From positions 1 through 33,065 of the forward strand of contig SUWS01000031.1 in NCBI GenBank assembly GCA_015061365.1: a stretch of 33,065 nucleotides of DNA, given 5' to 3'. Of this stretch, positions 1 through 9,047 are shown in pieces (position 1 is the stretch's first letter; every line of letters begins with the position of its first letter). Below the pieces are notes generated by a model. That model saw nothing but the letters and a program-made list of their open reading frames with translations, was not told the DNA's origin and searched no databases. Position numbers and translations under genes: made by a program. The DNA comes from Lentimicrobiaceae bacterium. Its GTDB lineage: Bacteria > Bacteroidota > Bacteroidia > Bacteroidales > F082.

Positions 1-2
1 AT

Positions 3-899
3 TGGGAGATTGGAAGATTGTTGGAAGAACGCAAACTCGACAGCAAACATGGTGATAGTATTGTCAGAAGATTGTCTGTTGATTTGAAAAAGAGATACCC
101 TAATATGGGAGTGTCTCCAAGAAACCTTTGGAATATGAAACGCTTTTATCTCCAATATTATCAATGTAATACAAAAGTGCAACGGAGCGTTGCACTTTTG
201 CCATGGAGGCATAATCTGCTATTATTGGGATATGATTTATCTGAAGAACATATTCTTTTTTACGCTAATGAAGTCTTGAATAAAGGTTGGTCTAAGGATA
301 TGTTGAACTTAGCACTGAAATCTAACTATCATCTATCATTACAGGCAAGCGAGAAGTCGAATAACTTTGCTCTTACAATGTCGAATGAGAATGCTGCTTA
401 TGCCAATGAGATTTTCAGGAGTCGTTATCATTTGGGATTTATCGATGCTGTTGAACCATTGAAAGAATTAGATTTAGAACGGCATTTAGTTAATAAAATA
501 ACGTCTTTCATTATGGAACTTGGCAACGGATTCAGTTTTATCGGCAATCAATATACTTTGTCGTTCAACAACAAAGAGTATCATGTTGATTTGCTGTTCT
601 TTCACAGACGACTGCGTTCAATGGTCGCTATTGAACTTAAGATTGGCGAGTTTAAACCTGAGTATGTGGGAAAGATGAATTTTTATTTGTCTTTATTGGA
701 TAAATTAGAAAAGTCAGCTGACGAGAATCCTTCGATAGGAATAATTCTTTGCGCAAATAAAGAACATATTGAAGTGGAATTGGCATTACAGGGTATCAAC
801 AAGCCGATTGGCGTAGCTGAATTTCAATATCTTTTGCCAAAGAACAAATTAGAGGAACTGATTACTAACGAGATCAAGAAAAGGGATGAAACGATTTAA
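3..899 (+). CDS. DUF1016 (YhcG-type) PD-(D/E)XK nuclease family protein, 5' end outside window
   Basis: The frame is open from the first complete codon and reads WEIGRLLEERKL, the middle of the N-terminal winged-helix domain of DUF1016/YhcG proteins, so the true start lies upstream of the window. The TTG at 18 is not a convincing start. The second half holds the C-terminal nuclease-like domain: EYHVDLLFFHRRL followed by AIELKIGEFKPEYVGKM, i.e. the D and ExK of a PD-(D/E)XK fold. DUF1016 proteins are widespread in bacterial accessory regions; their biochemical role is not settled, though a DNA nuclease role is implied by the fold. It lies directly before the restriction island and is separated from it by about 400 bases, so it is probably not in the same operon. 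The family call is firm, the function is not. Confidence 0.88.
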   Translation, partial: WEIGRLLEERKLDSKHGDSIVRRLSVDLKKRYPNMGVSPRNLWNMKRFYLQYYQCNTKVQRSVALLPWRHNLLLLGYDLSEEHILFYANEVLNKGWSKDMLNLALKSNYHLSLQASEKSNNFALTMSNENAAYANEIFRSRYHLGFIDAVEPLKELDLERHLVNKITSFIMELGNGFSFIGNQYTLSFNNKEYHVDLLFFHRRLRSMVAIELKIGEFKPEYVGKMNFYLSLLDKLEKSADENPSIGIILCANKEHIEVELALQGINKPIGVAEFQYLLPKNKLEELITNEIKKRDETI

Positions 900-1296
900 C
901 TTACAATTTTAACATTTTTTAACTTCTCGCAGCGTTTTTTAATGTTATCAAGGGCGCGAGAGGGATTGAAGTAGTTTTGTCAGATGTAGCTCGGTCCATT
1001 ATTTCTCTCTCGCAAAGGCGCAGAGGAACGCAATGTGATTTTCTTGATTTTTTCAGTACAAATAAAAGGAAGGATCATCTATTCTCTTGAGCTGTTTGAC
1101 AGTGGTATCATCTGATGTTCAAATGAAAAATTTTATGCTATATTTTGTCCTGTTTTTGGCGTAATAAACGGGACATATAGGTTCGATTAGTTGATACGTT
1201 TTATTGGGGATTTTTTTGTCTCCTATATTTATCTATAACATGGATTGCAAATGTTAATTTTTTAAACTTTGCGATACTTATCGTAATAGGTATCGT
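900..1296. other. Gene-free gap before the helicase gene
   Basis: No credible ORF or RNA gene was found in these 397 bases. The gap holds an inverted repeat (1146-1175, listed separately) and a short stretch near 1012-1033 with 7-base spacing (CGCAAAG, GCGCAGA) resembling a degenerate heptad run. A weak promoter candidate lies at about 1245-1271: TTG, then TA and TTTG with one base too many between them. No clear rho-independent terminator follows the DUF1016 gene. Confidence 0.5.
1146..1175. repeat. Inverted repeat, 10-base arms
   Basis: TGTCCTGTTT (1146-1155) pairs with AAACGGGACA (1166-1175) around a 10-base loop, with one G-T wobble. There is no T-run after it, so it is not a typical terminator. 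It lies about 120 bases upstream of the helicase start and could be an operator or RNA hairpin. The role is unknown. Confidence 0.5.
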
Positions 1297-4200
1297 ATGG
1301 AGCTGATTGATAATATAAACAAGACTTTGAAGGATGATTTTGTAGCTGAGTTACATGATGGCAGTAGGGTTGCTATTGCTGCTTCGTGCTTTTCTATCTA
1401 TGCTTTCGAAGAATTGAAGGAGCAGCTTAAAGATGTTGAAGAACTGCGTTTTATATTTACTTCCCCTACTTTCGTTACTGAAAAGGTTGATAAAAAAGAG
1501 CGTGAGTTTTATATTCCTCGCCTTAATAGGGAGCGTAATCTGTATGGCTCGGAGTTTGAAATTAAGTTGCGCAACGAGTTGTCTCAGAAGGCTATCGCTA
1601 AGGAATGTGCTGAGTGGATAAGAAAAAAGGCTTGCTTCAAATCGAATCGAACCAATGAGAATATGATGGGCTTTATCAATATTGATAAGACTAACTATAT
1701 GCCTATCAACGGGTTTACAACTGTGGATCTGGGTTGCGAACGTGGCAACAACGCCTATTCCATTGTTCAGAAGTCGGAGGCTCCATATTCTCAGCATTTC
1801 CTGAATCTGTTTGACCAACTATGGAATGATAGTACTCGTATGCAAGTTGTTACGGACGAGGTGTTAGATAATATCACAGTGGCTTACAAAGAGAATGCTC
1901 CTGATTTTATTTATTTCGTCACCTTATATAATATATTCAGAGAGTTCCTTGATGACATCTCGGAGGATGTGCTTCCTAATGAGGCTACTGGATTTAAAGA
2001 CAGTCAGATATGGAACAAGCTTTATAACTTTCAGAAGGATGCTGCCTTGGGTATCATCAATAAATTGGAGAAATATAACGGTTGTATTCTAGCTGACAGC
2101 GTTGGTCTCGGAAAGACCTTCACGGCTCTTTCTGTTATTAAATATTACGAAAATAGAAACAAGTCGGTCTTGGTTCTTTGCCCTAAAAAGCTGAACGACA
2201 ACTGGATTACATATAAAAGCAATTATCTGAACAATCCTATTGCAAAGGACAGATTGCGTTATGATGTCTTCTTCCATAGTGATTTGTCGCGCAACGGAGG
2301 AAAGACCAACGGTCAGGATTTATCGCATATTAACTGGGGTAATTATGACCTCGTTGTGATTGATGAATCGCATAATTTCAGAAATGGCGGTAAGGTTACG
2401 ACTGACGAGAACGACGAGAATCCAAAGGAAAATCGTTATTTAAGATTGCTTAATCAGGTTATACGCAAGGGCGTGAAGACTAAGGTCTTAATGCTTTCTG
2501 CTACTCCCGTAAACAATCGTTTCAACGACTTGAAGAATCAGATTCAGCTTGCTTACGAAGGTGAGAGCGAGAAGATTGATGAGTTGCTGAATACTTCTTC
2601 GAGCATTGATGATATTTTCCGCCAGGCTCAAAGGGAATATAATTTCTGGGCGAAACTTCCTGCTGAAGAACGTACGACGAAAGAGCTTCTGAATCGTTTG
2701 AGCTTCGATTTCTTTGAGGTTCTCGATAGTGTTACCATTGCCAGAAGTCGTAAGCATATTGAACAGTATTACGACACTGCTGATATTGGGAAGTTTCCTA
2801 CTCGTCTGAATCCTATCTCAAAACGTCCCGACTTGACAAGTCTTGACAGCGCTATCAACTATAATGAGATTTATGATATTGTAAGTCGTTTGAACTTAGC
2901 GATTTATACTCCTTCTGATTTTATTTTGCCAAGCCGACTCGACAAATATTATGATACTGAAAGCGACGGCGGCTATTTTGCCGGTCGTGGAATGGCTGGT
3001 CGTGAAAAGGGTATCAGGTGTTTGATGAGCATCAACTTATTGAAACGTTTAGAGAGTTCTGTCAATTCGTTCAGGCTGACTTTGGAACGTATCAAGAATC
3101 TGATTTCTAATACTATATCTAAATTAGAGACAATAAAACAGGGCGATGAGTTTGAAATTGAAATAGAAGATATTTCAAAAAATCTTGATTATGACGACCG
3201 TGAGACAGATATGTTTATCGGTGGCAAGAAAACCAAGATTGCTTTGCAGGACTTAGACCATATAGCTTGGAAAAAGTATCTGAACGAGGACTTAGAGAGT
3301 TTGAATTTGCTTCTTCTGATGCTGGCTGACATCACTCCTGAATATGACAGCAAACTGCAACAGCTTATTGAAGACTTGAGATATAAGTTCGCTAATCCTA
3401 TAAATCCAGGGAACAAGAAAGTCATTATTTTCACTGCTTTCAGCGATACTGCTGAATATCTTTATGATTGCTTAGCTGAACGTATCAGGGAGCGTCACGG
3501 ACTTCATACAGCTTTGGTTTCTGGTGATGTTGAGGCTCGCAGTACGTTGAAACTGCCTCAGCGTGAGAAGATGGACTTCAACAAGGTGCTTACTTTGTTT
3601 TCTCCTGTCTCAAAAGAGAAGTCAACGATTTATCCTCATATAAATGAGGAGATTGATGTGCTTATCGCAACAGACTGTATTTCAGAAGGTCAGAACTTGC
3701 AGGATTGCGATTATCTGATTAACTATGACATTCATTGGAATCCGGTGCGTATCATTCAGCGTTTCGGACGTATTGACCGTATTGGCAGTAAGAATGATGT
3801 TATTCAGTTGGTTAACTATTGGCCTAACGTAACGCTTGATGAATATATCGACTTGAAAGGTCGTGTTGAGGCGAGAATGAAAGTGTCGGTGCTGACAAGT
3901 ACGGGTGACGACAATATCATTTCTCCAGAAGAGAAAGGCGACCTTGAATATCGCAGAGAACAGCTGAAACGTTTGCAAAGCGAGGTCGTTGATATTGAGG
4001 AAATGAATACTGGCATCAGTATTATGGACTTGGGTCTTAACGAGTTCCGTCTTGACTTGCTTTCTTACATGAAAGAACATTCCGACATTGAGCATACTCC
4101 ATACGGACTACATGCTGTTGTTCCTGCGAGTGAAGCTTGTCCTCCAGGCGTTGTTTATGTTTTGAAGAACCGTAACAACGGAGTGAATATTGACGCAAAG

Positions 4201-4542
4201 AATCGTCTGCATCCATTCTATATGGTATATGTCAAGAATGATGAATCTGTACATATCAATCACTTGCAACCTAAAGAACTGTTAGATTGCATGAGATTGT
4301 TGTGCAAAGGAAAATCTGTTCCTGATATGGATATTTGTCGTGAGTTCAACAAAACGACTCGTGACGGCAAGAATATGAAGCAATATTCTGAACTGCTTGG
4401 TGAGGCTATCTCATCGATTATTAATGTTAAAGAAGAAAGCGACATTGACAGTTTCTTGAGTGGCAGTCAGTTCTCGCTCTTCACAGAAGAGATTAAAGGT
4501 CTTGACGATTTTGAATTGATTTGTTTTTTGGTGGTAAAATAA
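1297..4542 (+). CDS. PLD/SNF2-like DEAD/DEAH-box helicase of a restriction/defence island
   Basis: This 1081-residue superfamily 2 helicase has Walker A SVGLGKT at residues 268-274, a DESH motif II at 356-359, SATP motif III at 401-404, and in the C-terminal helicase lobe the motif VI run QRFGRIDR at 821-828. The first ~190 residues, starting MELIDNINKTLKDDF and including IAASCFSIYAF and LRFIFTSPTFV, resemble the phospholipase-D-like N-terminal domain of helicases found beside type III restriction systems. A clear HxK pair was not seen, so the PLD part may be catalytically dead. It is expected to act as an ATP-driven DNA translocase. It stands 89 bases before the AAA/TOPRIM pair. The start is the ATG at 1297, which matches the usual family N-terminus. 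Confidence 0.88.
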   Translation: MELIDNINKTLKDDFVAELHDGSRVAIAASCFSIYAFEELKEQLKDVEELRFIFTSPTFVTEKVDKKEREFYIPRLNRERNLYGSEFEIKLRNELSQKAIAKECAEWIRKKACFKSNRTNENMMGFINIDKTNYMPINGFTTVDLGCERGNNAYSIVQKSEAPYSQHFLNLFDQLWNDSTRMQVVTDEVLDNITVAYKENAPDFIYFVTLYNIFREFLDDISEDVLPNEATGFKDSQIWNKLYNFQKDAALGIINKLEKYNGCILADSVGLGKTFTALSVIKYYENRNKSVLVLCPKKLNDNWITYKSNYLNNPIAKDRLRYDVFFHSDLSRNGGKTNGQDLSHINWGNYDLVVIDESHNFRNGGKVTTDENDENPKENRYLRLLNQVIRKGVKTKVLMLSATPVNNRFNDLKNQIQLAYEGESEKIDELLNTSSSIDDIFRQAQREYNFWAKLPAEERTTKELLNRLSFDFFEVLDSVTIARSRKHIEQYYDTADIGKFPTRLNPISKRPDLTSLDSAINYNEIYDIVSRLNLAIYTPSDFILPSRLDKYYDTESDGGYFAGRGMAGREKGIRCLMSINLLKRLESSVNSFRLTLERIKNLISNTISKLETIKQGDEFEIEIEDISKNLDYDDRETDMFIGGKKTKIALQDLDHIAWKKYLNEDLESLNLLLLMLADITPEYDSKLQQLIEDLRYKFANPINPGNKKVIIFTAFSDTAEYLYDCLAERIRERHGLHTALVSGDVEARSTLKLPQREKMDFNKVLTLFSPVSKEKSTIYPHINEEIDVLIATDCISEGQNLQDCDYLINYDIHWNPVRIIQRFGRIDRIGSKNDVIQLVNYWPNVTLDEYIDLKGRVEARMKVSVLTSTGDDNIISPEEKGDLEYRREQLKRLQSEVVDIEEMNTGISIMDLGLNEFRLDLLSYMKEHSDIEHTPYGLHAVVPASEACPPGVVYVLKNRNNGVNIDAKNRLHPFYMVYVKNDESVHINHLQPKELLDCMRLLCKGKSVPDMDICREFNKTTRDGKNMKQYSELLGEAISSIINVKEESDIDSFLSGSQFSLFTEEIKGLDDFELICFLVVK

Positions 4543-4594
4543 GAATATTTTTTATAAATGTTATTTTTTATTGCGTTTATTAAAACATTTTTCC

Positions 4595-4602
4595 TATTTT
4601 TG
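4595..4602 (+). promoter_or_regulatory. Promoter -7 box (TATTTTTG) for the AAA/TOPRIM pair
   Basis: TATTTTTG is a full match to the Bacteroidetes -7 consensus TAnnTTTG. An ATTG at 4570-4573 could serve as the -33 box, but the spacing is 21 rather than 19. The predicted transcript start, near 4608, gives a leader of about 24 bases to the ATG at 4632. Confidence 0.6.
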
Positions 4603-4631
4603 CGTTTAAATTGATGTGTAAATGTAAAAAT

Positions 4632-5948
4632 ATGACCGCTATTAATAAAATATCCGTTAAAGGGTTTAGAAACATTGAGTCTGTCGAAATAGATTTACAA
4701 AAAGTAACTTCATTGTTGGCTCCTAACAATTACGGAAAGAGTAATCTTCTTGACGCAATTGGTTTTGGTTATGTATTTATGCGTACATCGGCTGAGCGAA
4801 AGCAAATGATGATGAAAAACAGTTCTTCAATCTCTATAAATAACATTGTTGCAGGCTTGCCTTTTGTATTTGATATAGAAGGTTCGTTTGATGAGCAAAT
4901 GGATTTTCAATATGGATACAGCTTTATTTGGGCTAAAAACAATAATGAAAACAACGATTTGACAGAAGGTTATATTACAAATGAATATTTTAAGATAAGG
5001 GATAACAGTGGTGAAAAGCCAAAATTTTCTGATTTATTTAAACGTACTTCCGAAAATACAGCAAACTATAAACCATGTAATACAGGTAGATGCAATAAAC
5101 ATCTAAATATAGACTCACACGAACTTGTGCTAAACAAGTTATCGAATTACGACGAGTTGCCATATCATAAACTAATAGATGAATTGCTGAAAATTAAATT
5201 TTTACAGATCGATACAATTTCTAATCCGGAAAATCATTTCGCATTAAGAATTAGAATGGATGAAGGCAATCCATCATTGGTAATAGGTGATTGGCTCGCG
5301 AAGTATTTATATGATTTAAAAGAAAAAGAGAGTGATACATACGAATTCCTTGTGTCTGCAATCTCAAATCTTCTTCCAAATATAGAGTCGATAGAACCAT
5401 TACGACTTAATACACAAAAAATTGTCGTTGATAATATTCCATATCTTTATCCAGACCAATACGATATAATGGTTAAGGAATCTTATAACAATCAATCGAC
5501 AAGATTCCAATATCTCTCAACGGGCAGTATGAAATTATTGTATTTATTGACATGTATTATACGAGCACAACGTGAAGGAACGCAACTTATATTGATTGAA
5601 GAACTTGAAAATTCAATTCATCCAAGATTGCTGCAAAGTTTACTTACAACCATAGAGGATTTGTTGGGTGATGTAAAATTGATATTTACAAGCCACTCTC
5701 CTAATCTGGCGCAATATCTGACAGCTTCACAATTGTATATAGGTTTACCTTCCGACATAGGCGTGGTTGATTTTCGTACTATAAAACAAAATAAAATAAA
5801 GTCTGTGCTTAAAATAGCATCGGCTGCCGATATGTCGTTAGGAGAATACCTGTTTGAGTTAATGTTGGATTTGGAATCTGATTATGATTTGATTGATAAT
5901 TTTTTCACGACAAAGAAAGGGTGGGTTTATGACAAAGAAAAAAGTTGA
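4632..5948 (+). CDS. AAA ATPase (OLD/RecF-like, ABC-type) defence protein
   Basis: This 438-residue protein has the layout of SMC/RecF-like ABC ATPases used in phage defence: Walker A APNNYGKSN at about residues 30-38, an ABC signature LSTGS at 295-299, Walker B LILIEELEN at 319-327, and a following switch histidine in TSHSPNL. There is no TOPRIM domain in this chain; it lies in the next gene, which overlaps by 20 bases, so the two are probably translated together and act as an ATPase/nuclease-like pair. An earlier in-frame TTG (4611) and ATG (4614) exist, but the ATG at 4632 fits the promoter position and the family start (INKISVKGFRNIESV). The gene is more AT-rich than mod and res. Which named two-gene ATPase/TOPRIM system this belongs to cannot be decided by eye. 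Confidence 0.85.
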   Translation: MTAINKISVKGFRNIESVEIDLQKVTSLLAPNNYGKSNLLDAIGFGYVFMRTSAERKQMMMKNSSSISINNIVAGLPFVFDIEGSFDEQMDFQYGYSFIWAKNNNENNDLTEGYITNEYFKIRDNSGEKPKFSDLFKRTSENTANYKPCNTGRCNKHLNIDSHELVLNKLSNYDELPYHKLIDELLKIKFLQIDTISNPENHFALRIRMDEGNPSLVIGDWLAKYLYDLKEKESDTYEFLVSAISNLLPNIESIEPLRLNTQKIVVDNIPYLYPDQYDIMVKESYNNQSTRFQYLSTGSMKLLYLLTCIIRAQREGTQLILIEELENSIHPRLLQSLLTTIEDLLGDVKLIFTSHSPNLAQYLTASQLYIGLPSDIGVVDFRTIKQNKIKSVLKIASAADMSLGEYLFELMLDLESDYDLIDNFFTTKKGWVYDKEKS

Positions 5949-6558
5949 TAAAATCATCAAGGTGATGGTCGTGATTTTTGTTGAAGGAGATGCTGATGAA
6001 ATTATAATCAACAGACTGCTCGATTATTATCGAAACAATGGCTGGCATACGAACGTAAGCATTAAAGTGGTAAATACACATGGTTTTCCTAACGAGACAA
6101 AAATGAAGTCTCAATTGACTCGAATCAATGTAACAGAAATAAAGAAAACCATTCAATTCAAGGCGGTGTGTTGCGAATACGACACTGATATTTTTGATAA
6201 AGGAATACAGAATAAGCCAGATTGGAAAAAGATTGAAAAAAATCTTAAAAATGATTTTGACATGTTGAATTTTTGCAGAATTGAAGCAAAAACAAGCATA
6301 GAAGACTGGTTGCTGGATGATTCCGAAGGTCTGTTAAAAGCTTTAAATCTGCCTACGGATACAATTATAAAAGGAACATCAGGACAGGATAAAGTAAAGA
6401 AGCTGTTCAAAAAAAGGAATATAATGTACGACAGATTCAAAGGAAAAGAAAAAATCAAACCATATCTTGAGAAACTTGATATCAGTAAAATTGCAAAGAG
6501 CAGAAAGGATGAATTAAAGGAATTAAAAAACATACTTAATGTTAACAACCAGTTATAA
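5929..6558 (+). CDS. TOPRIM-like partner of the AAA ATPase
   Basis: This 209-residue protein starts with a hydrophobic strand and an acidic turn, VIFVEGDADE (residues 15-24), matching TOPRIM motif I with E19, and has EYDTD at 83-87, matching the DxD motif (D85, D87). These residues bind metal in TOPRIM nucleases and primases. The C-terminal half carries IEDWLLDD and a lysine-rich helical tail. The ATG at 5929 lies inside the end of the ATPase gene; the upstream TTG at 5893 is not needed. Single-protein OLD nucleases join both parts in one chain, whereas here they are split, as in PARIS-like and RloA/RloB-like pairs, though no clear match to either was recognised. It is likely the effector, triggered by the ATPase. 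A hairpin terminator follows at once. Confidence 0.65.
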   Translation: MTKKKVDKIIKVMVVIFVEGDADEIIINRLLDYYRNNGWHTNVSIKVVNTHGFPNETKMKSQLTRINVTEIKKTIQFKAVCCEYDTDIFDKGIQNKPDWKKIEKNLKNDFDMLNFCRIEAKTSIEDWLLDDSEGLLKALNLPTDTIIKGTSGQDKVKKLFKKRNIMYDRFKGKEKIKPYLEKLDISKIAKSRKDELKELKNILNVNNQL

Positions 6559-6586
6559 AAAGCCGTCTTCACAGACGGTCTTTTTG
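6558..6586 (+). terminator. Rho-independent terminator after the AAA/TOPRIM pair
   Basis: CCGTCT (6563-6568) pairs with AGACGG (6573-6578) around a TCAC loop, preceded by A-rich and followed by T-rich sequence (CTTTTTG). It closes the two-gene cassette and separates it from the DUF4391-to-res operon. Confidence 0.85.
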
Positions 6587-6649
6587 TTATTACATGATTA
6601 CAAGCATGATTTTTTCTTAAAAAAAATTAACATATCTTCTTATTATTGC

Positions 6650-6657
6650 TAAATTTG
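6650..6657 (+). promoter_or_regulatory. Promoter -7 box (TAAATTTG) for the DUF4391-mod-res operon
   Basis: TAAATTTG fits TAnnTTTG exactly and lies 18 bases before the ATG at 6675, so the leader would be only about 10 bases. The expected -33 position (6627-6630) reads TTAA, a weak match. Confidence 0.55.
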
Positions 6658-6674
6658 CGTATCAATATTTTTTT

Positions 6675-7280
6675 ATGTACGGACTGCCACAATCAACGAT
6701 AGTAAAAAAGCAGCTTCCAAAGAAGGCAATCTTTGCGAAGTTCGACTTGAAGCCTTTACAGCGTGAGGGTTTCGATGCCGATATTGCTCGCATAGATATT
6801 GTGGCGGTGGTGAATCCGACTACAGTTCCTGCTGTTGGCGAAGGAACTGAAATTAAAGAATTTTATGTGTTGGCGGTACAGCTGAAACAAAGAGATTTCG
6901 ACGCAAAGAATATTGCCTTGTTGACGAAGCTTATTCCAAGGAATATTGTGTTTGCTTTGCATTACAAAGAAGAAGTGCAGTTTGCAATTTATCATACAAA
7001 ACTCATTACATCGAATTGGCAACTCCTGACACCAAACTCTTCATTTCTAACTATACAAGGTCTTGATTTGGATGTTGTTTGGGGAAATATTGTAAAAAGC
7101 ATCGGAAATATTAAGGTTGAAGATGGCAATACTTTAAAGGAGCAGATTAGAGAAGATGACGAAAGAGCAAAGATATTAAAACAGATTGAACAGCTCGAAA
7201 AGAAATGCCGTGCTGAGAAACAACCTCGAAAGAAGTTGGAACTCTATTCTAAGATACAATCTTTAAAACAATTATTATGA
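6675..7280 (+). CDS. DUF4391 domain protein, first gene of the type III restriction operon
   Basis: The 201-residue product has the DUF4391 pattern: LPQSTIVKKQLPKKAIF at the N-terminus, FDADIARIDIVAVVNPTTV, the strand EIKEFYVLAVQLKQ, and LIPRNIVFALHY. A basic coiled-coil tail follows (about residues 165-200, rich in E, K and L). From memory, DUF4391 genes often stand next to type III mod/res genes and PLD-type helicases; the biochemical role is not known to me. The last codons overlap the DUF4365 start as ATGA (7277-7280), a sign of translational coupling. The stretch QLLTPNSSFLT (about residues 116-126) is encoded by DNA with loose 7-base spacing and may be an old heptad insertion. The domain call is good, the function open. 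Confidence 0.8.
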   Translation: MYGLPQSTIVKKQLPKKAIFAKFDLKPLQREGFDADIARIDIVAVVNPTTVPAVGEGTEIKEFYVLAVQLKQRDFDAKNIALLTKLIPRNIVFALHYKEEVQFAIYHTKLITSNWQLLTPNSSFLTIQGLDLDVVWGNIVKSIGNIKVEDGNTLKEQIREDDERAKILKQIEQLEKKCRAEKQPRKKLELYSKIQSLKQLL

Positions 7281-9046
7281 ATCAGAATAGAATAGATAAA
7301 ATTGGTGTTGCAACTGTTGTTGATTATTTTTGTCGTATGGGACATATTGATCCTCATATTGCTTTTGATGATAAAATTCCTGTATGGGACGGAAATATAG
7401 ATGTACATAAGTCTGTCGATAGTAATTCAAAAGAAGATATAGAATTTAATATTCATGTTCAGGTTAAATCTTCAGAACATAAAAGCAATAACTTTAATAC
7501 AGACGTAGTGCAAACTATTAATATCCATGATATGGAGTTATATAAGGGGAAAGGTGGAACATTGCTTATTAAAGTACTTGTTAATAAAAATAAGGCGCAA
7601 TTATATTTCGCTTATTTAGGAAAAATACAGATTAATAAGTTACTTGAATCTATAAATGATACACAAAAGACAAAGGATATTAAATGTTATAAAGCTCCTA
7701 AAAATTATAAGGAATTATATTCACATCTTCGTACTATTTATTTACAGGCTAATCATAATTTAATTACGTTAGAGGAGTTAAAGGATAAAAAAGGCTACTC
7801 TTTTAACGTTATTGCTGGTCCAATGGAGAAAAACGCCAATCCTATTGATTGGTTCGCTACAAACTATACAGATGTTTTAGTAAAATTAGAAGGGCTTTCT
7901 GAACAATTCTATCTAAGTCCAGGACCTGCAAGATTATATGCTAATGTGGACGTTAATCAAGCTGTAACCGTTGATGGTGTTGAATATCCTTTTACAAAAG
8001 TTACATTCGGAACCAATTCTGAAGGCCATATAATCTCAATTGATAACTTTTTAAAATATCAATATCATGATTTCTCAAATGACAATAGACAAAAAAATAA
8101 AATTGATATAACAATTACTCCTATTTCTGATTACGTTGATGAACGATTAAACCAACTTAAATTTTTGCAGGCTATTATTACACATGGATATTTCTGTATA
8201 GGAAATGTAAGATTAGAAGTGGCATTTTCGGAATTGTCAGAAGAAGACATATCTTCTCTTAAGTCAGACATTTTATTCTTGCAAAAAACAAGTGATTTCT
8301 TTGAGCAAATACATGTAAGTAACCATTTCAATTTTAAAGGTCTTACTAAAGACGAATATGATAAATTGATATTTTTTGTAAAACTTTTCAATGATGAGAA
8401 ACCAGAAGCGTTGCCATGTATAGAAGAACCATATACATGTCTTAAGATTGGTGATTATAATTTATGCTTTGGAATTTCTAAATTAGAAAATATAGGCTTT
8501 CGTTTTAATGATATAAATAATTGTTTCTCATCAGGTATATATCAAAATGGAGAAGAAATGTCTTCAGCAGTTCATTCTTATTTTTTTAGGAAAAATATTT
8601 TTCCTGATAATTTAAATTATTCAGATATTGTAGCACAATATAAAAAATATAATGTAAGCAAAGAATATTTGACGATTGTAAATTATGATGTTTTATGTTT
8701 AATTTCTCAATATGATACCACTAATAATAAATTATTCCTTAATGCAGCAAAAGATTTAATTGAATGGATTATAGCATCTAATGCAGATGAAGATTCTATT
8801 TGTATTTTTAAAATAAATCTTCTACAAATATATACTAGATTGGATAAACCTTTTTCCAGTGATGATAGACAATTTCTTCTTAACATAAATAAATACAATT
8901 CGAGTCAGTTAAACTTTGCAGCATCTGTTCTTTTAAAGGAAGAATTACGTGCAAAGTCAAATTATGATAAACTAACAGATATAGAGAAAGAAGAAATTGG
9001 ACAATTCCCAATATATAACTTGTATAAGAAATTAATAGACAATTAA
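7277..9046 (+). CDS. DUF4365 domain protein with probable nuclease N-terminus
   Basis: The first ~150 residues match DUF4365: NRIDKIGVATVVDYFCRMGHIDPHIAFDD, then GNIDVH (D42) and the strand VQVKSS (Q62, K64). The D...QxK set resembles a PD-(D/E)XK nuclease core with Gln in place of the usual acid. The remaining ~430 residues have no recognised domain and look like helical repeats (many Y/N/K-rich helices), perhaps for binding a partner. The gene is strikingly AT-rich and A-ending in codon use compared with mod just after it, so it was probably acquired separately. It overlaps the DUF4391 gene by four bases, and mod starts one base after its stop. It may be an additional nuclease arm of the system; this is inference from fold and position. 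Confidence 0.72.
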   Translation: MNQNRIDKIGVATVVDYFCRMGHIDPHIAFDDKIPVWDGNIDVHKSVDSNSKEDIEFNIHVQVKSSEHKSNNFNTDVVQTINIHDMELYKGKGGTLLIKVLVNKNKAQLYFAYLGKIQINKLLESINDTQKTKDIKCYKAPKNYKELYSHLRTIYLQANHNLITLEELKDKKGYSFNVIAGPMEKNANPIDWFATNYTDVLVKLEGLSEQFYLSPGPARLYANVDVNQAVTVDGVEYPFTKVTFGTNSEGHIISIDNFLKYQYHDFSNDNRQKNKIDITITPISDYVDERLNQLKFLQAIITHGYFCIGNVRLEVAFSELSEEDISSLKSDILFLQKTSDFFEQIHVSNHFNFKGLTKDEYDKLIFFVKLFNDEKPEALPCIEEPYTCLKIGDYNLCFGISKLENIGFRFNDINNCFSSGIYQNGEEMSSAVHSYFFRKNIFPDNLNYSDIVAQYKKYNVSKEYLTIVNYDVLCLISQYDTTNNKLFLNAAKDLIEWIIASNADEDSICIFKINLLQIYTRLDKPFSSDDRQFLLNINKYNSSQLNFAASVLLKEELRAKSNYDKLTDIEKEEIGQFPIYNLYKKLIDN

Positions 9047-9047
9047 T

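Noticed and set aside
1012-1033. Heptad array before the helicase gene
   Set aside because: Only two or three degenerate units (CGCAAAG, GCGCAGA); too short to list as a feature of its own.
4632-6558. Gabija system
   Set aside because: Gabija has ATPase and TOPRIM in one GajA chain with a UvrD-like GajB; here they are separate and no UvrD-like gene follows.
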